Positions 10,868 through 24,100 of a stretch of 64,000 nucleotides of DNA are shown here, in pieces. The DNA is from Heligmosomoides polygyrus polygyrus (lineage: Eukaryota > Nematoda > Chromadorea > Rhabditida > Heligmosomidae): NCBI GenBank assembly GCA_947396885.1, contig OX377203.1, positions 26,043,253 to 26,107,252 on the forward strand. Reading direction: 5' to 3'. The number at the start of each line of letters is the position of its first letter. Positions within the stretch are counted from its first letter, which is position 1. The notes under the pieces were generated by a model, which was not told where the DNA came from, searched no databases, and saw nothing but the letters and a program-made list of their open reading frames with translations. The position numbers and the translations under genes are program-made.

Positions 10868-12188
10868 TTACTTTCGTGGAGGTTTGCTGAAACAAAGTTT
10901 GGATCGATTCTGAATCGAGTTGCCACTGAGAGGATTAGCAGCTCCCTTGCGGGAAGACACCGGAACCCACCTGTCTTTCCGCCTGTCCTTCTTCTCGTCT
11001 CGTCGCTCCTTTTCCCGTGGTGGAGATGAAACCCGGCGGTCATGCGATACCGGTCGGGATACTGTAATGAACCGTGACGTAGAGGGCAGATCAACAAGTC
11101 GTGGATTCAAACTTACATCTGGATTCGAGCAGTTCACGATCCTTGCGTGCCACCTTCGAGTGTCTGAAATATTCTTGTTCGAGCTAATGGGAAATAATAC
11201 AGTTTTCGCGTCGAACTGAACACCTTCCAAATGCAACCGGACACTTTTAAAATCAAAGTGGACACAAAATCCAAATCCAATTGGACACTTCTAATCAAGC
11301 TTGACGCTCATGAAATCGAATTGGACAAGTAAATAAATAACGCTTCGCAATCAAGACGAGCGTTTTCCAGAATAGACTAGACTCTCCAAGAAAGTCAAAT
11401 AATTGGCTGTTCAAGAAAAATTTACCGTGGCTTTCCCTGAAATGTTTAATCTCACCTGTCCTATAAGAAAGGAAACTGCTTAAATTTTACAAAATTTCAT
11501 TTTTAACGAAAAATTGTGGCCCTATGCTTATTATTCTAGAATAAAGAAGGGCAGCGATTTTTAGGGTGTTAAAATATTGTTTCATGCACTCGCGACATTC
11601 TGAACGCATGCATTAAAGCCCAAACTTTTATTTTAGCCCAAAAAAATGCTGATCTTTTGCACTGTAAAATGAGTCCCAAATCATAACTTTGCCTTTAGAT
11701 TTTTGAACAAAATTTCAAACAATGCGTTTGCTGGTTGGGAAGTGGAACTAAAGCGTTTGTTGATTGAATCTCGAAAATCGAATCGAAAATCACCACCAAA
11801 GAAGAGGCACTGAAGTGTTCTAATTTCTGGAGACACACTCTATAGATACGCGCTTAGTAGAAATAAAGGAGCACAAGCTCCTTTGTAGGTAGCAGCGAGG
11901 CTAATGTGCTACAGAGCTGATAACGACACCGACGTCGCTATTGGAAATCTAGTACGGTAGGCTGCGGTGGGTCACTGCACGGGAGCTGAAATCCTTCTAA
12001 TCTTCCCTTATGTTCTCGAGAAGCTTTCCTACAGCTGACACCGATCTGCCTCTTTTACAGGATTCTGCCCTCAATTACATACAAATGCTGACTCACCCGT
12101 TCTGCTCATCATCTCGAGCTGACCGCTTGTGTCCTTTTGGATCACGTTTCCGATCGTCTCCTCTTTCTTCTCGCATGGAAGGGGGTAA
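10868..12188 (-). CDS. thoc-2: thoc-2 probable last exons 35-37 (tentative)
   Basis: Proposed exons: 12097-12188, 11976-12034, 10868-11118. The first reads LPPSMREERGDDRKRDPKGH, then KRSARDDEQN, and has TTCAG and GTGAGT borders. Joined to ...DEEVGPA it continues the charged tail in phase. The second is separated from it by a 62-bp intron. The third carries SSPPREKERRDEKKDRRKDR and ends KPPRK-stop. Phases 2 and 1 fit. Low-complexity sequence gives little homology support, so this part rests on splice signals and composition. Confidence 0.5.
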
Positions 12189-15100
12189 CTGAATTTGGAC
12201 GCCATTATCATACCTAGGTATACTTTAACAGCTATACATTAATGAAATTCCAAAATCTGCCACTAAGTCCAGTCCCCTACCCTGATTTGGAGATAAACCT
12301 CAAGAATGTTGAATTATAGATTTGTACGTAGACTCTTACGTTGATGCTCGGGCAAAACTGCTGCCTAGGATGCGAACTATTTTCTTTGAACGGCCATAAA
12401 AATAAAATTCTTTTCAGAGAAAAAGTAAAGTCGTTCTTAAACGGAGGCAGAACCGTGCATGAACAAGCAAGTACGATGCTTTCGTTGAGCTTTCGCTCTC
12501 TCCGTTGATACGTAGGGACTGAGCAAGGAGAGGAACTCCAAGATGCGGGTAATTTGTCACAGATGCGGTAAACGAGCACCACATCATGGAGTTGCTTGCA
12601 CGCACAAGGGTCCTTTTCCCCACAGAAAAGTAGTTAAGTCCTATAGGTCAGGATCAGGGGCCTAAAGTCTTAAGTCGGGGCCATGTGATAGTGTATCGTT
12701 TGATGATGTCATCTTCCTGATGCATGATTGTGCAAAAACATTTATTCGGAAGCCTTCAATATCACATGGCCTGCTGCACTTACTATAGTGAAACTTTAGT
12801 TAAACCTTAGGTTTTTCTTATCCAAAATTTAACGAAAAGATTTAGGCCCAAAACTGAGCTTTCAATTCAATGAAAAATTGTGTAACCGCCCTGTTTTCGT
12901 TCTGAAATTAGGATCGTTGACTGAAGCAGTCTCGAAATTGTTATGACAACGGGTAATCGCGCAATGCGGTATAACTGTCTAATCGTTCGCTCATCCAGCC
13001 CCAGTCGCCATGCAGCTACAGAAGCAACGAAGTTTTCAGCTGAGACAGAAGAGTGCTGCTGACCCAAACCATTGGGTCTAACTCTGCGAAATCAAAACTA
13101 GACCACAAACTTCATGTTCACCACAGCTAACCGCAAAATACAGGCAATCGTCTGTTCAAGAAACACTCCAAATAAATCACAAAATCACTTTCACATTAGC
13201 AACCACCATTCAAATAAACATCGGGGAACGCTGAAATGACCCTATGTCAACGTCGCACCGTCACATTTTCCTGGCCCTTAATAGGTCATAAATCTCTACT
13301 GCAGCTAAACCGACATTAAAACAATGCATTCGGAAAAACTATTCAACCGAGCCTAGATTGCTACAGATCCTGCCCTTGACTAACCAACCTTTCGGCGTTG
13401 TCGCCTTGTTCAGAGCCTATAAAAGTCTAAACCATTTGCTATGCTACTCCTACTCTCCCCAAATGTCATTCGATTATACGGGAATCCCCCCAAAAACAAG
13501 AAAACTAAGAGAGCACTGTGTAAATTCAACAGCGCAGCTATCCTCTATATGACCTATCGACCGCCATCACCCTAGTTGTACGGAAGATGAGTGAATGAGC
13601 TTAAAAGTCTTGGGACCATCCACTCTAGGGTACTAGATGGCTACGACCTATAGGTCAATACCGACAGATGTCGACGAATGGATCCAGCATAAGCTCAAGG
13701 ACTCTAAGCTCACTAATTCCGTCCAGCTATGGAGACGGTGGACTCATTTGTCAGTTGCCTACTCATAAAGGTTAGCGGTGTTCTTGACTTTCTACGATGT
13801 CATTCTCATTGTACTCTCTCCTTCTGATTGGATTCACGTAGAATGAAAGGCATTGAAAAGGATAACTTCTCAAATGACCAGGACTTTTCTGGCTTCGAAG
13901 GCAACACTGTCGCAAGGTGAGCTGCTATGAATATCCGTAACAAACCTGGCTCAGCTGAATAAGCCACCTCAACCGAATACCACGTCAAAATGCCCGGATT
14001 CAAGGAGAGGCGAAGATGCACAGTGCAAACACTTTTAAGACATCGTCTGTTATGCTCTGAAAGGTTTTTTAAGTAGGATTACTTCAATCTGGAAATGCAG
14101 TCTTCCGTAAGGACAAAAGGTCTGTGTTAGCCAACCTCCGGGATTCGTCACGCAGTCTACTTCTACGTAACATCGAGGAGGCGATTTGAGTCTATATTTG
14201 GCCTATACAGCTACTTGTGACGACCAGCTCATGGAAGAGTCAGTGTTCCATCCTTCCCAGGTAAAACTTGTAGCAATTAGCCGAGCCCAGGGATCCTTGA
14301 CCTAGGCGGTAAATCCGATTCGGGTTTATGCGACATCCAGCGCCTCCTCTGACCGTGCTACTACCCTTGCCAGTTCTTCCATATGTTTTTGGACGTAACA
14401 CCTCTTCTAATAAGGGTATGGTGAATGCAGTTCCGTGGCGATAACGCCACTTAGCAACTATTCTGATTATTCATAATTTTTACAAAATTCTGCTGCAGCA
14501 TGAATGATGTGCCGATTTACACACACCCAAATCTATGTATAACTATAAGATTGATGGCATTACGGTTGAGGATGTTGATAAAATTAAATATCTCAGCTTT
14601 CTTTTCGATCGCAGGCCTTCTTTTGACGAGCATTGTTGTCATGTGGCTGCAATTGCTGAGCGCAGACTCTATCTCTCTTTTAAAACGTTGAAAAAAATTC
14701 TCCTCGAAGCCTAAAAATCTCCGTTAGGTCCGTTCCTGAATATGGGGGTTGTGTTTATATCCCTTATAAGGAGTCTGTGATTCAAAGACTCGAAAGAATG
14801 CAGAAGAGTTTCACTAAGAAACTATTCATTAGAACACATGTTCTCAACTATTACGACATCCCTTCAAGCTCAGAAAGGAACAAAATAATGAGGATTGACA
14901 ACCTTGAAATTGAAAGGAAAGGGAGAGACGTGTTATTGCTCTCCAAGATTTTATATGGAAGAATCGGACTTCGCTCTGACGATTTTTTCAAAACCGTTCG
15001 GTGTTCTACGAGAGGAGCTGGTTTCAGGTTAGGCTTCTACTGCCCTAAAACGGCTCATACCATTAAGCGCAATGGCTTTGCGTGCCGTGCCAGCTTGGAG

Positions 15101-18100
15101 TTTGTCAGGCTAAGTAAATCAAGTCGCATTCCTACAGAATTTAGTAAGTTTAAGAAGATTGTCTTCCACTACCTACGCTAGAAATGTGGTTCCCTGTTTC
15201 AGCAATGCATTCTACACTACTTGTTCATGTTTCTGCTACATACCTTACTTCCGATTCACTCAGTTCACTACCATAGTTGTACGTTTGAGTATTTCACTAC
15301 TGTCCAAGTTCGACTTTCAATAAACATTGACAAATTTCACTGCTGTGATTTCGTTTTGTGTTTCTACCGGTGTTTAGTAATGGATATGCATGTGATTTCA
15401 CATGAACTAAATATCAAATATCAATCATACTGCTCACCGCAGGCCCAACCTCCTCGTCATCGAGGCACCGCTCTTTTCTCTTCTCCACCTCCCTGGCCGG
15501 TTCCTCCTTTCGCGATGGAGTTGGATCCCTTTTCACTCGCACATCCTTCTTCTCTTCCTCCCGTTTTTCTTTCGGCTCCTTGAACTCCTTCTTCTCCTCT
15601 TTGACTTCCTTAACCACCTCCTTTCGCTCCTTATTGACGCCATTCGCAGGTTTGTCAGCTGACTGGGCTCGAGGCTGAAATCAGTGCATATTGCAACAGA
15701 CAACGTTATAGAATGGTAATGAAGAAGTCGTTAATATGCACCTTCTTGTGCGGCGGACTTGGAGGCACTTCTCCCTCTTCGCGTTCGGCCGTTTCCTTCT
15801 TCACTTCTTTCACAACGGCAGGTTCCTCTTTCTTCTCTCGCTTCTCAGCCTTCGGCGTCTCCTTCTTCTCCGGCTCTTTCCGCTCAACGCTCTTCGGCTT
15901 TTCCACCTTCACCTTCTTCTTCGCATCAACAGTAGGTGTTGCCTGCAACATTGTCCTCAGAAAGGCGGCACATCAGATGACCATTCCATTAATTGCAATA
16001 AGAATGTTAAGGCGAAAAGAAAAGAAAAGAAAGACGCAACCACTACCACACTTACAGGAGCAACACGCTTCCGCTCCACAGCCGCATTTGCCTTTGCTGG
16101 ATGTTTCAACAACGGACGCTGAAATTTATGGGTTTTTAGACAATATTCAGAAGAGCGAAAAAGAGAACACGACAGAAATAGACCCGCTCTAACGAAAGGC
16201 GAATGACCACAAGGATCTTAAGCAGCGCAATCCCAGCAAGCGAGGAAGAATACGAAGATAAGGCGCATCTCCTTCCATTGGAAAAATGAAAAATGGACGG
16301 AAAGAGGTTTCAAATCACTTACGGCTAAATACACTCAGGCCCATTGGTTAAGGTCCACTCTCACATGTCTAACAAAGTTATACATTTGCCTTGCCACACA
16401 GTTCCAATTACCACGACTTCATCTAGATAGCTTATTAACCCCTCCGGCATCTCAGACAGAATCTACCGTAAGATCTCGAAGTGACCAGTACCACACTCTA
16501 TTTCCTCAATCTCTCCGATGTGGCTCTCTATCAGGACTAGTGTTAAAATTGGTGGCGGTCTATTATTCGACTACTTGGTAAGAATCTCGAGTCGACACAC
16601 TTTGTTAGAGTACATGCGCTTAAGAGCTTCTTAGACGTAAATAAGGAGTAAAGGGTCACACGTGGTAATGGTTGACAACTGTATGAGATGCATCACAAAT
16701 TCTACTTGTACGGCATGTCGTGCAGGCAATTTGCGTATTTAGGCTATACGACTATACGGATTGCGACGGCTAAAATCCCCTGAAATCTAAAAAGCAATAA
16801 AAACGCCACGCCCGCATAATTACACACTATAACTGCTGTAGCAAAATGTAAGTCTGTCTTGAATGGGATAAATCTGCCAGCTTTGAAAAACACCCCTCTG
16901 ATTCTAATTGACGCGCTTTAGATATCAATTCTCTCGAAATTAAAGCGCTTGTTTGTACTTGATAGCTCACTGATTTACTATACCGAAAGTTAAACTCACA
17001 TGGAATTCCGAACCCTCGTATATGTGGACATTGCGCATTTTTAACCGCACAAGGTAGCTCGCCGCCTTCAAAGACAACTCGTCCCGTTTTCCTTTCTCGT
17101 TGTCTCGGACCTGTTAAATAGGAACATATGAACATCCGATAAAACCGAGAATGGGCAAAACCTTACCTTCTCTGACAATTTCTCGATGTTCTCCACTAAA
17201 TCCTTCAGAAGAGGGAAGCACGGGGCAAGCTGCAAGTAAGTAAGCCTAAGCGACAAATGGTCTCGGCGCTGATGTTGGAAAAAAATGTGAGCTACGAGAT
17301 AGCGAAAAAAATCAAACAATCCTAAAGTGAATCCCTACAATCAATATTGGTTCAACAGAAACAAAAATCATTCCGCGCAATTCATTGCTGATCAGCGTCG
17401 GCTCTAGCAGCATTGCACAGATTTGGATGTACTAAATTGTATTTAAAATAATCCACTCACCTTTGTCATTACTACTAAGCAATTCCGAACTTGTACGTAC
17501 TCGTTATCCTCTACTGAAAGCACTGAATTGAAGGCAGTGTGAAGCCGCATCTGAAGAAAGTAGGGCGTTAAATTCTGAGATAGTCATCAAATAGACCTCT
17601 GGAGTAAGTACAACTGACCTGCCACTTGAAGCACAACCGCCGGAAGCTCTCATAGTTGACGCTCTCCGTTGTTTTGTCCTGGCGCGTTTTTGAAACCAGT
17701 CCAGGAAACCCGTCGCACTCCTTAAAATACAACAACATCATGAACAAAATCATATCTCCGTAAAAAGAATCAATATGACCGCCATTAATCCCCGAAAATA
17801 TGAAATAACAATAATCTGAAGCTTATTTACTTATTTATTCGTCCAACACATAACTAATAAAGGCTCGTACCAATCTTGGATAGCTGGAACTACTATTCCA
17901 TAAAGTACTTACGAGAAATAGTTAGAAAAAGTGAATTCCAAAGGGATGCGAAAGCTTCTTTTCGCCACAGCTTCAAACCTTCTGAGTATACTACCCGTGG
18001 CTCATCAGTGAAGAGGACGAGCACCAATAAACGTGAGATGAGTAGGAAAGGCATAACGGTACATTGGAATAGGTAGGTAAAACGATGGAGGCACTGTAGA

Positions 18101-21100
18101 TTGATCAAAAACAAGAAAGAACAAGTGTCTGCAACCCTGCTCCTAGCCCAGCTTGCCTATCTCTGAGTTGATTACAAAGCACTTCAGCAAGGATTTCGCC
18201 GAAGGACGCCCAGAAGGGTCTATTTAACTACGTATTTTATCAGACTTTCGGTTGGTTTCAGTATCTCTGCTGGACTGCTTTTCCTCTTCCCTCCCCAAAT
18301 TTGCCGTATTCTCCTAATTTTTGAAACTTCTTGAAAGATAAGTGATGCCTGGGCTTCTCCACTCATCATGTGCTGGAAAGATTGAAAAAGTTGGCGTCGA
18401 AATCGTTGAGACAGTACATCAACAACACAGCTTGAGGATACTAATGACTGCTCATTGATCTCTCACGAGATATTTCTAACCAGCATGGACACAAGTCATT
18501 AATACGGCCTACATAGAAGGGAGGAGTGAAATTAAGGAATAACCGTACGCGTGCCGGCCAATCAGAGCACCGTCCGTATCTTTGGCAGCCGAACAGGGCA
18601 CCGACCGTAAACTGCTCTCTGGATGGCTTGCCCGTTAGCAACAACGACTTGTAGTCCAACATACAGTAGCCATAGACACTCGCCATTTTTTCAAGCAACC
18701 TGCACTAAAGATAGCAGAACCGTGGATGAAACCAGGGTGCCCCAACACAAACCTTCTCAAAGACTGCATTGTCGGAGTGCCAGCGCTGTGCGTGACAGAG
18801 AAGAATCTGCAGAAAAGTTCCGATGGAATTCGCCTCATTTTCTGTTAGCGCACAGATGAGCGGCAGAATGTCGATGAATAGCTGGAATGGCAACTAATAG
18901 AAACCCCTAGTGATAGAAGACAAACAGACTGAAGCCAACTAACCTTGTCAATAAATACTAACGACTGGAACAGCGTGATTCGCTGCTGATGAAGGATAAT
19001 TATCAACTTCGCACAATAAATCTGAAACGGAAAGACTGGGTGTTGACAGCGAGGGAGCGGCAACGAAATACAAACTCACAGCATCTGATTCTGAGAATAG
19101 CACTCGAGGTAATATACAAGTTTGTATAAACGAACTGGTTTGCTGACCACCTGAAATGGACGCTTGCTCACCAGTGCACCCTATAAGAAGCTGTTCGATA
19201 CATTTAATTCGACACATGTGAAATAGTAAACTGACAACTCGCAGCGCTTCAATACAACAACAATCTATAGAATAAATACACGATAAACCCTTCCAGGAAA
19301 TTATACGGAACAGAAGAATTAATAGAGTACAGGCTACCTTTCCACTAATACCACAACTTTCCTTAACTTCAGATTACGTGGTAGATTTTTCGTATAATCG
19401 ATCGGAAGGCATGCCATAATGAAAACCAGCCCCAGAATGAGACTCAAGCAATACATCTAGCTAAAATGTGCCCGATTCCACTTTGGATAGTGTCTTAGTA
19501 GAGTGCCTTAGAAGTGATCCTCTGTACGTCAGCCTCAGTGAGAAATGACTACTCTAGTCTCCCCCGTCCTACTAGGCTCAAAAGGTAAGCGAAACCAAGC
19601 AGATGACTTACGTCCGGCTTCGAAGAGATCGTCTTTAACACTGTGGAACCAGGCTCGAATTCTTGCCACGTGTTCTGCTTGCCGCTTTTCTTCATCTCTC
19701 AGCTTACTCTCCATTGCACGCAGTCTCTCGTCCTCTTTCGCTCGTTTAGATTTGCTCTGAAAAACTGTGGCTAAACTAAAATTCTTCAAAATCTCTACAA
19801 GCGCGATGAATCCTGTCTAAAGCTTAAATTTCTGCTACGATGTCTTGTCCTTAACACCTTCACAGCACCTTTTCTTCTTCTTCAGCATTTGTCCCACTTA
19901 GAGGTGAGGTCCACCCGCTCTTCTGGTGTGGTGGCGCCACTTCGCACGATCAAACGCTTGATCGGGGTGGATACCAGCTTCCTTTAAGCCCATATGCCAC
20001 GTGTTAAGCCAGCGTTGCCTAGGCCTTCCTTTAGGTCGTTTTACAGGCACATCTATGTTGAGGCCAATATTCCGAAAGGTGTCGCCATTCGCACGAAGAA
20101 CATGGCCATACCACCGCAGGCGAGCTTCACGTAGCTATCGGCAATTGAAGCCACTCGCTTTGACTATGGAGACATTGCGAACATGATCCAAACGCGTGAC
20201 ACCAGCCGTCCGGCGCAGCATTTTCATGAACTTGAAGAAGAGCCCCTTATCGCGTGACTCCGCCACCTTCTCCTCAATAGGCCTATTAATCTTTAAAACC
20301 TTGTCATTAAGTCTTTTGGAAAATCTATAGTACTCCGTCCAATCTTCGTTTCCATCGTTTCCATTAGGCCGGGGCAAGTCTCATCCTCCTTGTTGGCACG
20401 CCAGCACTCAGCACCGTTCATCACTACTGGTCGGACGACGATTCTTTGGATCCTTGATTTGGGAAAGGAGTGGGGAAGTGTGGAACCTAATATTCACAGC
20501 ACTATAACAGTAATAAGGATAACGCGTTCTTATTTTGTTTGATGGGAAATATGGGCGTTTGGGAACAGCCTGGCTTCGTTTATTAATCACTTATTAATCA
20601 ATTATATTTACAAAATCATTTACTCAGAACTCCCCATCCATATGTTCATATCACTCTTGTTAAAAATACGCCTTTAGCTGATCGTGACCTACCAAACAAC
20701 ACAAGGATCAATAACGCATACGGTTGATCTTCAGCATGAATTACGAGATAAATCACCTCGACGAGATATGGTACGAATTAATCCTTAACAGAAATCTCAG
20801 CTGGAAACTAAATCGAATCCACGACATCTTTGGACAACACCACGGGTATACACTCTTCCCATTCTACGATAAAACTCAGACAGGAAAGGTAGATGGGCTG
20901 AATATAGAGCATGATGGGCTTCCAAAATTGTTTTCCGCATTTTTTCCGCAAATATTGGCAGCATTGTGCACGACTTCAAGACTCACAGATGGAAAAATTT
21001 TCGCCCAAGCCTCCCATAAGGTAGGGGCGGGTGTTTGTTGTGTTGGTCATAAGACCATTTCTTGGTATTTATGACGATATATGATTTGAAATTGGTGAAA

Positions 21101-24100
21101 ATAGATTATTGCGAACTTAGTGGGAAGTAAAAAGGTGAAGGGCGGAGTTAATCAATCCCTGTTTGGAATGCGTCACGCATTCTACCTCTACGGGATATGG
21201 AATAGGCAATTTGAATAGTACTTGGTCTACAGAACGTGTTGCGATAGAGAGCCGATAATGAAGTCACAGTATTGTCCTTCTCAGACAAGTGTGCTAGCAA
21301 GAAGCTGATACCGGAGGGATGGAAGACTTAGTCATATAGGCGAGACCAGAACCGATACCAATGAATCGGGAGCATACAACAGAACCTACCGTAACGTATC
21401 GTAAGACCATAAGGGGACCAGATTTGTGATCAGCATCCCAATCGAGACCCCGTCTCCTATGAAATATTGGCCGAAACCTATTTCACTGTCTGAATCCGTA
21501 AGACTAGTAGGGATACGTGAAATGAGGCATCCCTAGATAATGTTCGCTGAACATCAGCTACATACGTTACGAGGACTAAAGAACAGAGTGCGAATGAAAT
21601 GTGGAGAAGTGAAAAAAGGGTCATCAGTACCATCATAGGCGACTCAGCTACTTCCTTCATTTGACGTCGAATCGCGTCTATAGCCCTCTCGTAGGCAGCC
21701 GTCGGCACCTCGATGTCGTATGAGGAGAGCATCCAGAAGACGACAAATAGCCTGAACATACGTCACTTCGCCACATTTTTATTTAGAACATTGCATAAGG
21801 GAGATTTCCGCTCTGCTTAATGTGAACAAAGCAATGGGGAAGGACTAACGTAGGACTGGGCTCACCGTAAAGGAATGTCCCGGCATACGTGAGGAGGGAT
21901 ACACGGTTCGAGCTCCTTTATCAATTTCGAAATCACATCATCGAAAGCCGATTTGAAGAACACAAACTGGAACAGGTAAAGGTAGAACAAAGACAGCACA
22001 ATTTAGCGTGATCCACTTGTTCAGAAAAGTGCGAAAAAAGGTCAGAAGTCGGTAAAAAACAACGATGGTGACAACTCAAATCCAACGCACCTTCTGTTGA
22101 GTATCCATCTTCTTGTTCTCACCGTCCGCCTTCATGGCTCGCTTCGCGGTTTCGAAGGAAGCATTAATCTGTAGATAAGGTGGTTTCCTGGCCATTTTGC
22201 AAAAAAAAAAAAAACACGACAAAAAGCTTCAGAAATAATCGCAAATTACCGACCTTGGACAAATACGTGGGTCTCGTGAGGTACATAGCGGCATCAATTC
22301 TAAGATGATAGTCGAGGATAAGCGAGTGTGCGGGCGGAATTCGCTGGGCGTAGTCGTCCGGCCGAACATTCGACCAAAGAAAGGTACACAGTTGCAGCAA
22401 CGTGTCACGGCACTAAAACCCATCACTATCACACCACTGCAAGCAAGCAAAAGGATGCCTCAGTCAACTGCTCAAAATAGCAAGAAACAAAAGTGCCTCA
22501 CAGACTTTATTTCATTAAAAGCATCCTATATCTAAGCTGGTACCATTGAATGTGATGTTAATTAAATGTAAGGCTAAACGCAAACGTAGACATTTGCTTT
22601 TCGTTTACAGGTCACACTTATCGTTCAGAAGCTTGAGAAGAAGTATTCTTTCCCATCAAACTAGAAATGCTTCAAAATACTATATCTGCGTGAGCATATC
22701 AATTCCTCGAACAAGATGCTTCGGACTTAAAGGATAAAGGACGGCATTACTCAATCCCTTCTGGGATGCGCCAGCGCATTCTACTTCTACGGGATGTCGT
22801 GGAGGCGACATGAATGCGTATTTGGCCATACAATGACTTGCGGTGGCCAGCCGATAAACAAGTCAGCGCTCTATCCTTCCCAGATAAGTCTGGTACCAAA
22901 TCACCGACCCCGGAGGGATGGAAGGCTTGGTTGGCCTGGGCGGGAAATCCGAACCAGGAACCTGGTATCGGGTGCACGCGACAGTCGCGCCTCCTCCGAC
23001 TGCGCTACACGCGCCCCTACTTCGGACTTATCCACTGGTTTTCTTCCGTAGGCTGCCAACTAATTTTACCTAATGTATAGAAATTATTGTTAAATCATAT
23101 TTCATTGCCTTTTTCTCCTGTTGATGCCTAATATACTGCATAGGAACACGTCGTGTAATGAGTAATAAATAAATAAAAATAACCACGGCACAAGTGATGT
23201 GAAACTCTCAATAACTAGTTGGTACGCTTCCTCATTGCCGCTCACCTGATCTACCATCTCTCCTACCAGCTTCAATGGCAGTCTCGAGCTTTCTCGATAC
23301 ACAACACATTCCCTCTGTTGAGCAATCAAGATGCACAACCCGACGGCAGTGTCACCGCTTAGAACTGCATCGCGCAAACGGGCTGAGGCTCGCTTATTTC
23401 TTGTCGTTGTAAAGCTGCCAGCCTGAAGAGATCTTTAGACGTAAGCAATCGAAAATAAAAAACTGCTGTTTAGATACACGGTAGATGACCAAGTGAGCAA
23501 TTCTAGTTTCCAACAATCTTGGTTTCAAAAATGACCTGAATTCGGAAAAACCCTAATGAAAATCCTACGCCTACTCTTGCCTCTAAACGCTTTTATAGTT
23601 TTTGGAATCAGAAGACTGACACGAAGTCTATGTGAGGGAATAATAGCGCTCACCTCTTGCCTCAACAACTCGCCTCCTCCCAGAGCCTCCAGCTGATCAG
23701 CTGTCGCTCCTGCTACACCTTCTATGCAGGCCATGTTTTGAATTACTTCACGAAGAACCAGGAGATCGAAGCTTGAATACACACAGTAAGAATGAGCCAA
23801 AAAAATCGACCACTGGACAACAACAACGGAATATAACGGAATTACCTCTTCTCGTTCTTCAACTGATTCATCACATAGTTCAGCATTCCGGATAGCTCAA
23901 CATTGTATTTCTTGTAAACAGCACCGACCTGTAATACAAAACGTTATCTTGTCGGAATCCGGCTACTCTGGGAAGGACAGTGATCAGATCAGTGCTTACG
24001 AAGAAACAAGGAAACCTCAAGCAAAAGTGGTCAATCTGAAAAAAAAAACGAATAGAAAGCACCTAACCAGAGTTGCCAACGCTTGCAGCCACGGACTCAA

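Noticed and set aside
10792..11219. Other frames overlapping the proposed last thoc-2 exon, on both strands
   Set aside because: The minus-strand 10868 frame has acceptor, phase and charged composition fitting the THOC2 tail; the others have none.
15713..16192. Plus-strand frames rich in F/S/L
   Set aside because: They are the antisense of the K/E/R-rich thoc-2 tail exons.
19535..19760. Separate small gene on the plus strand opposite 19612-19756
   Set aside because: It is the shadow of a thoc-2 exon whose minus-strand reading matches THOC2 and keeps splice phase.
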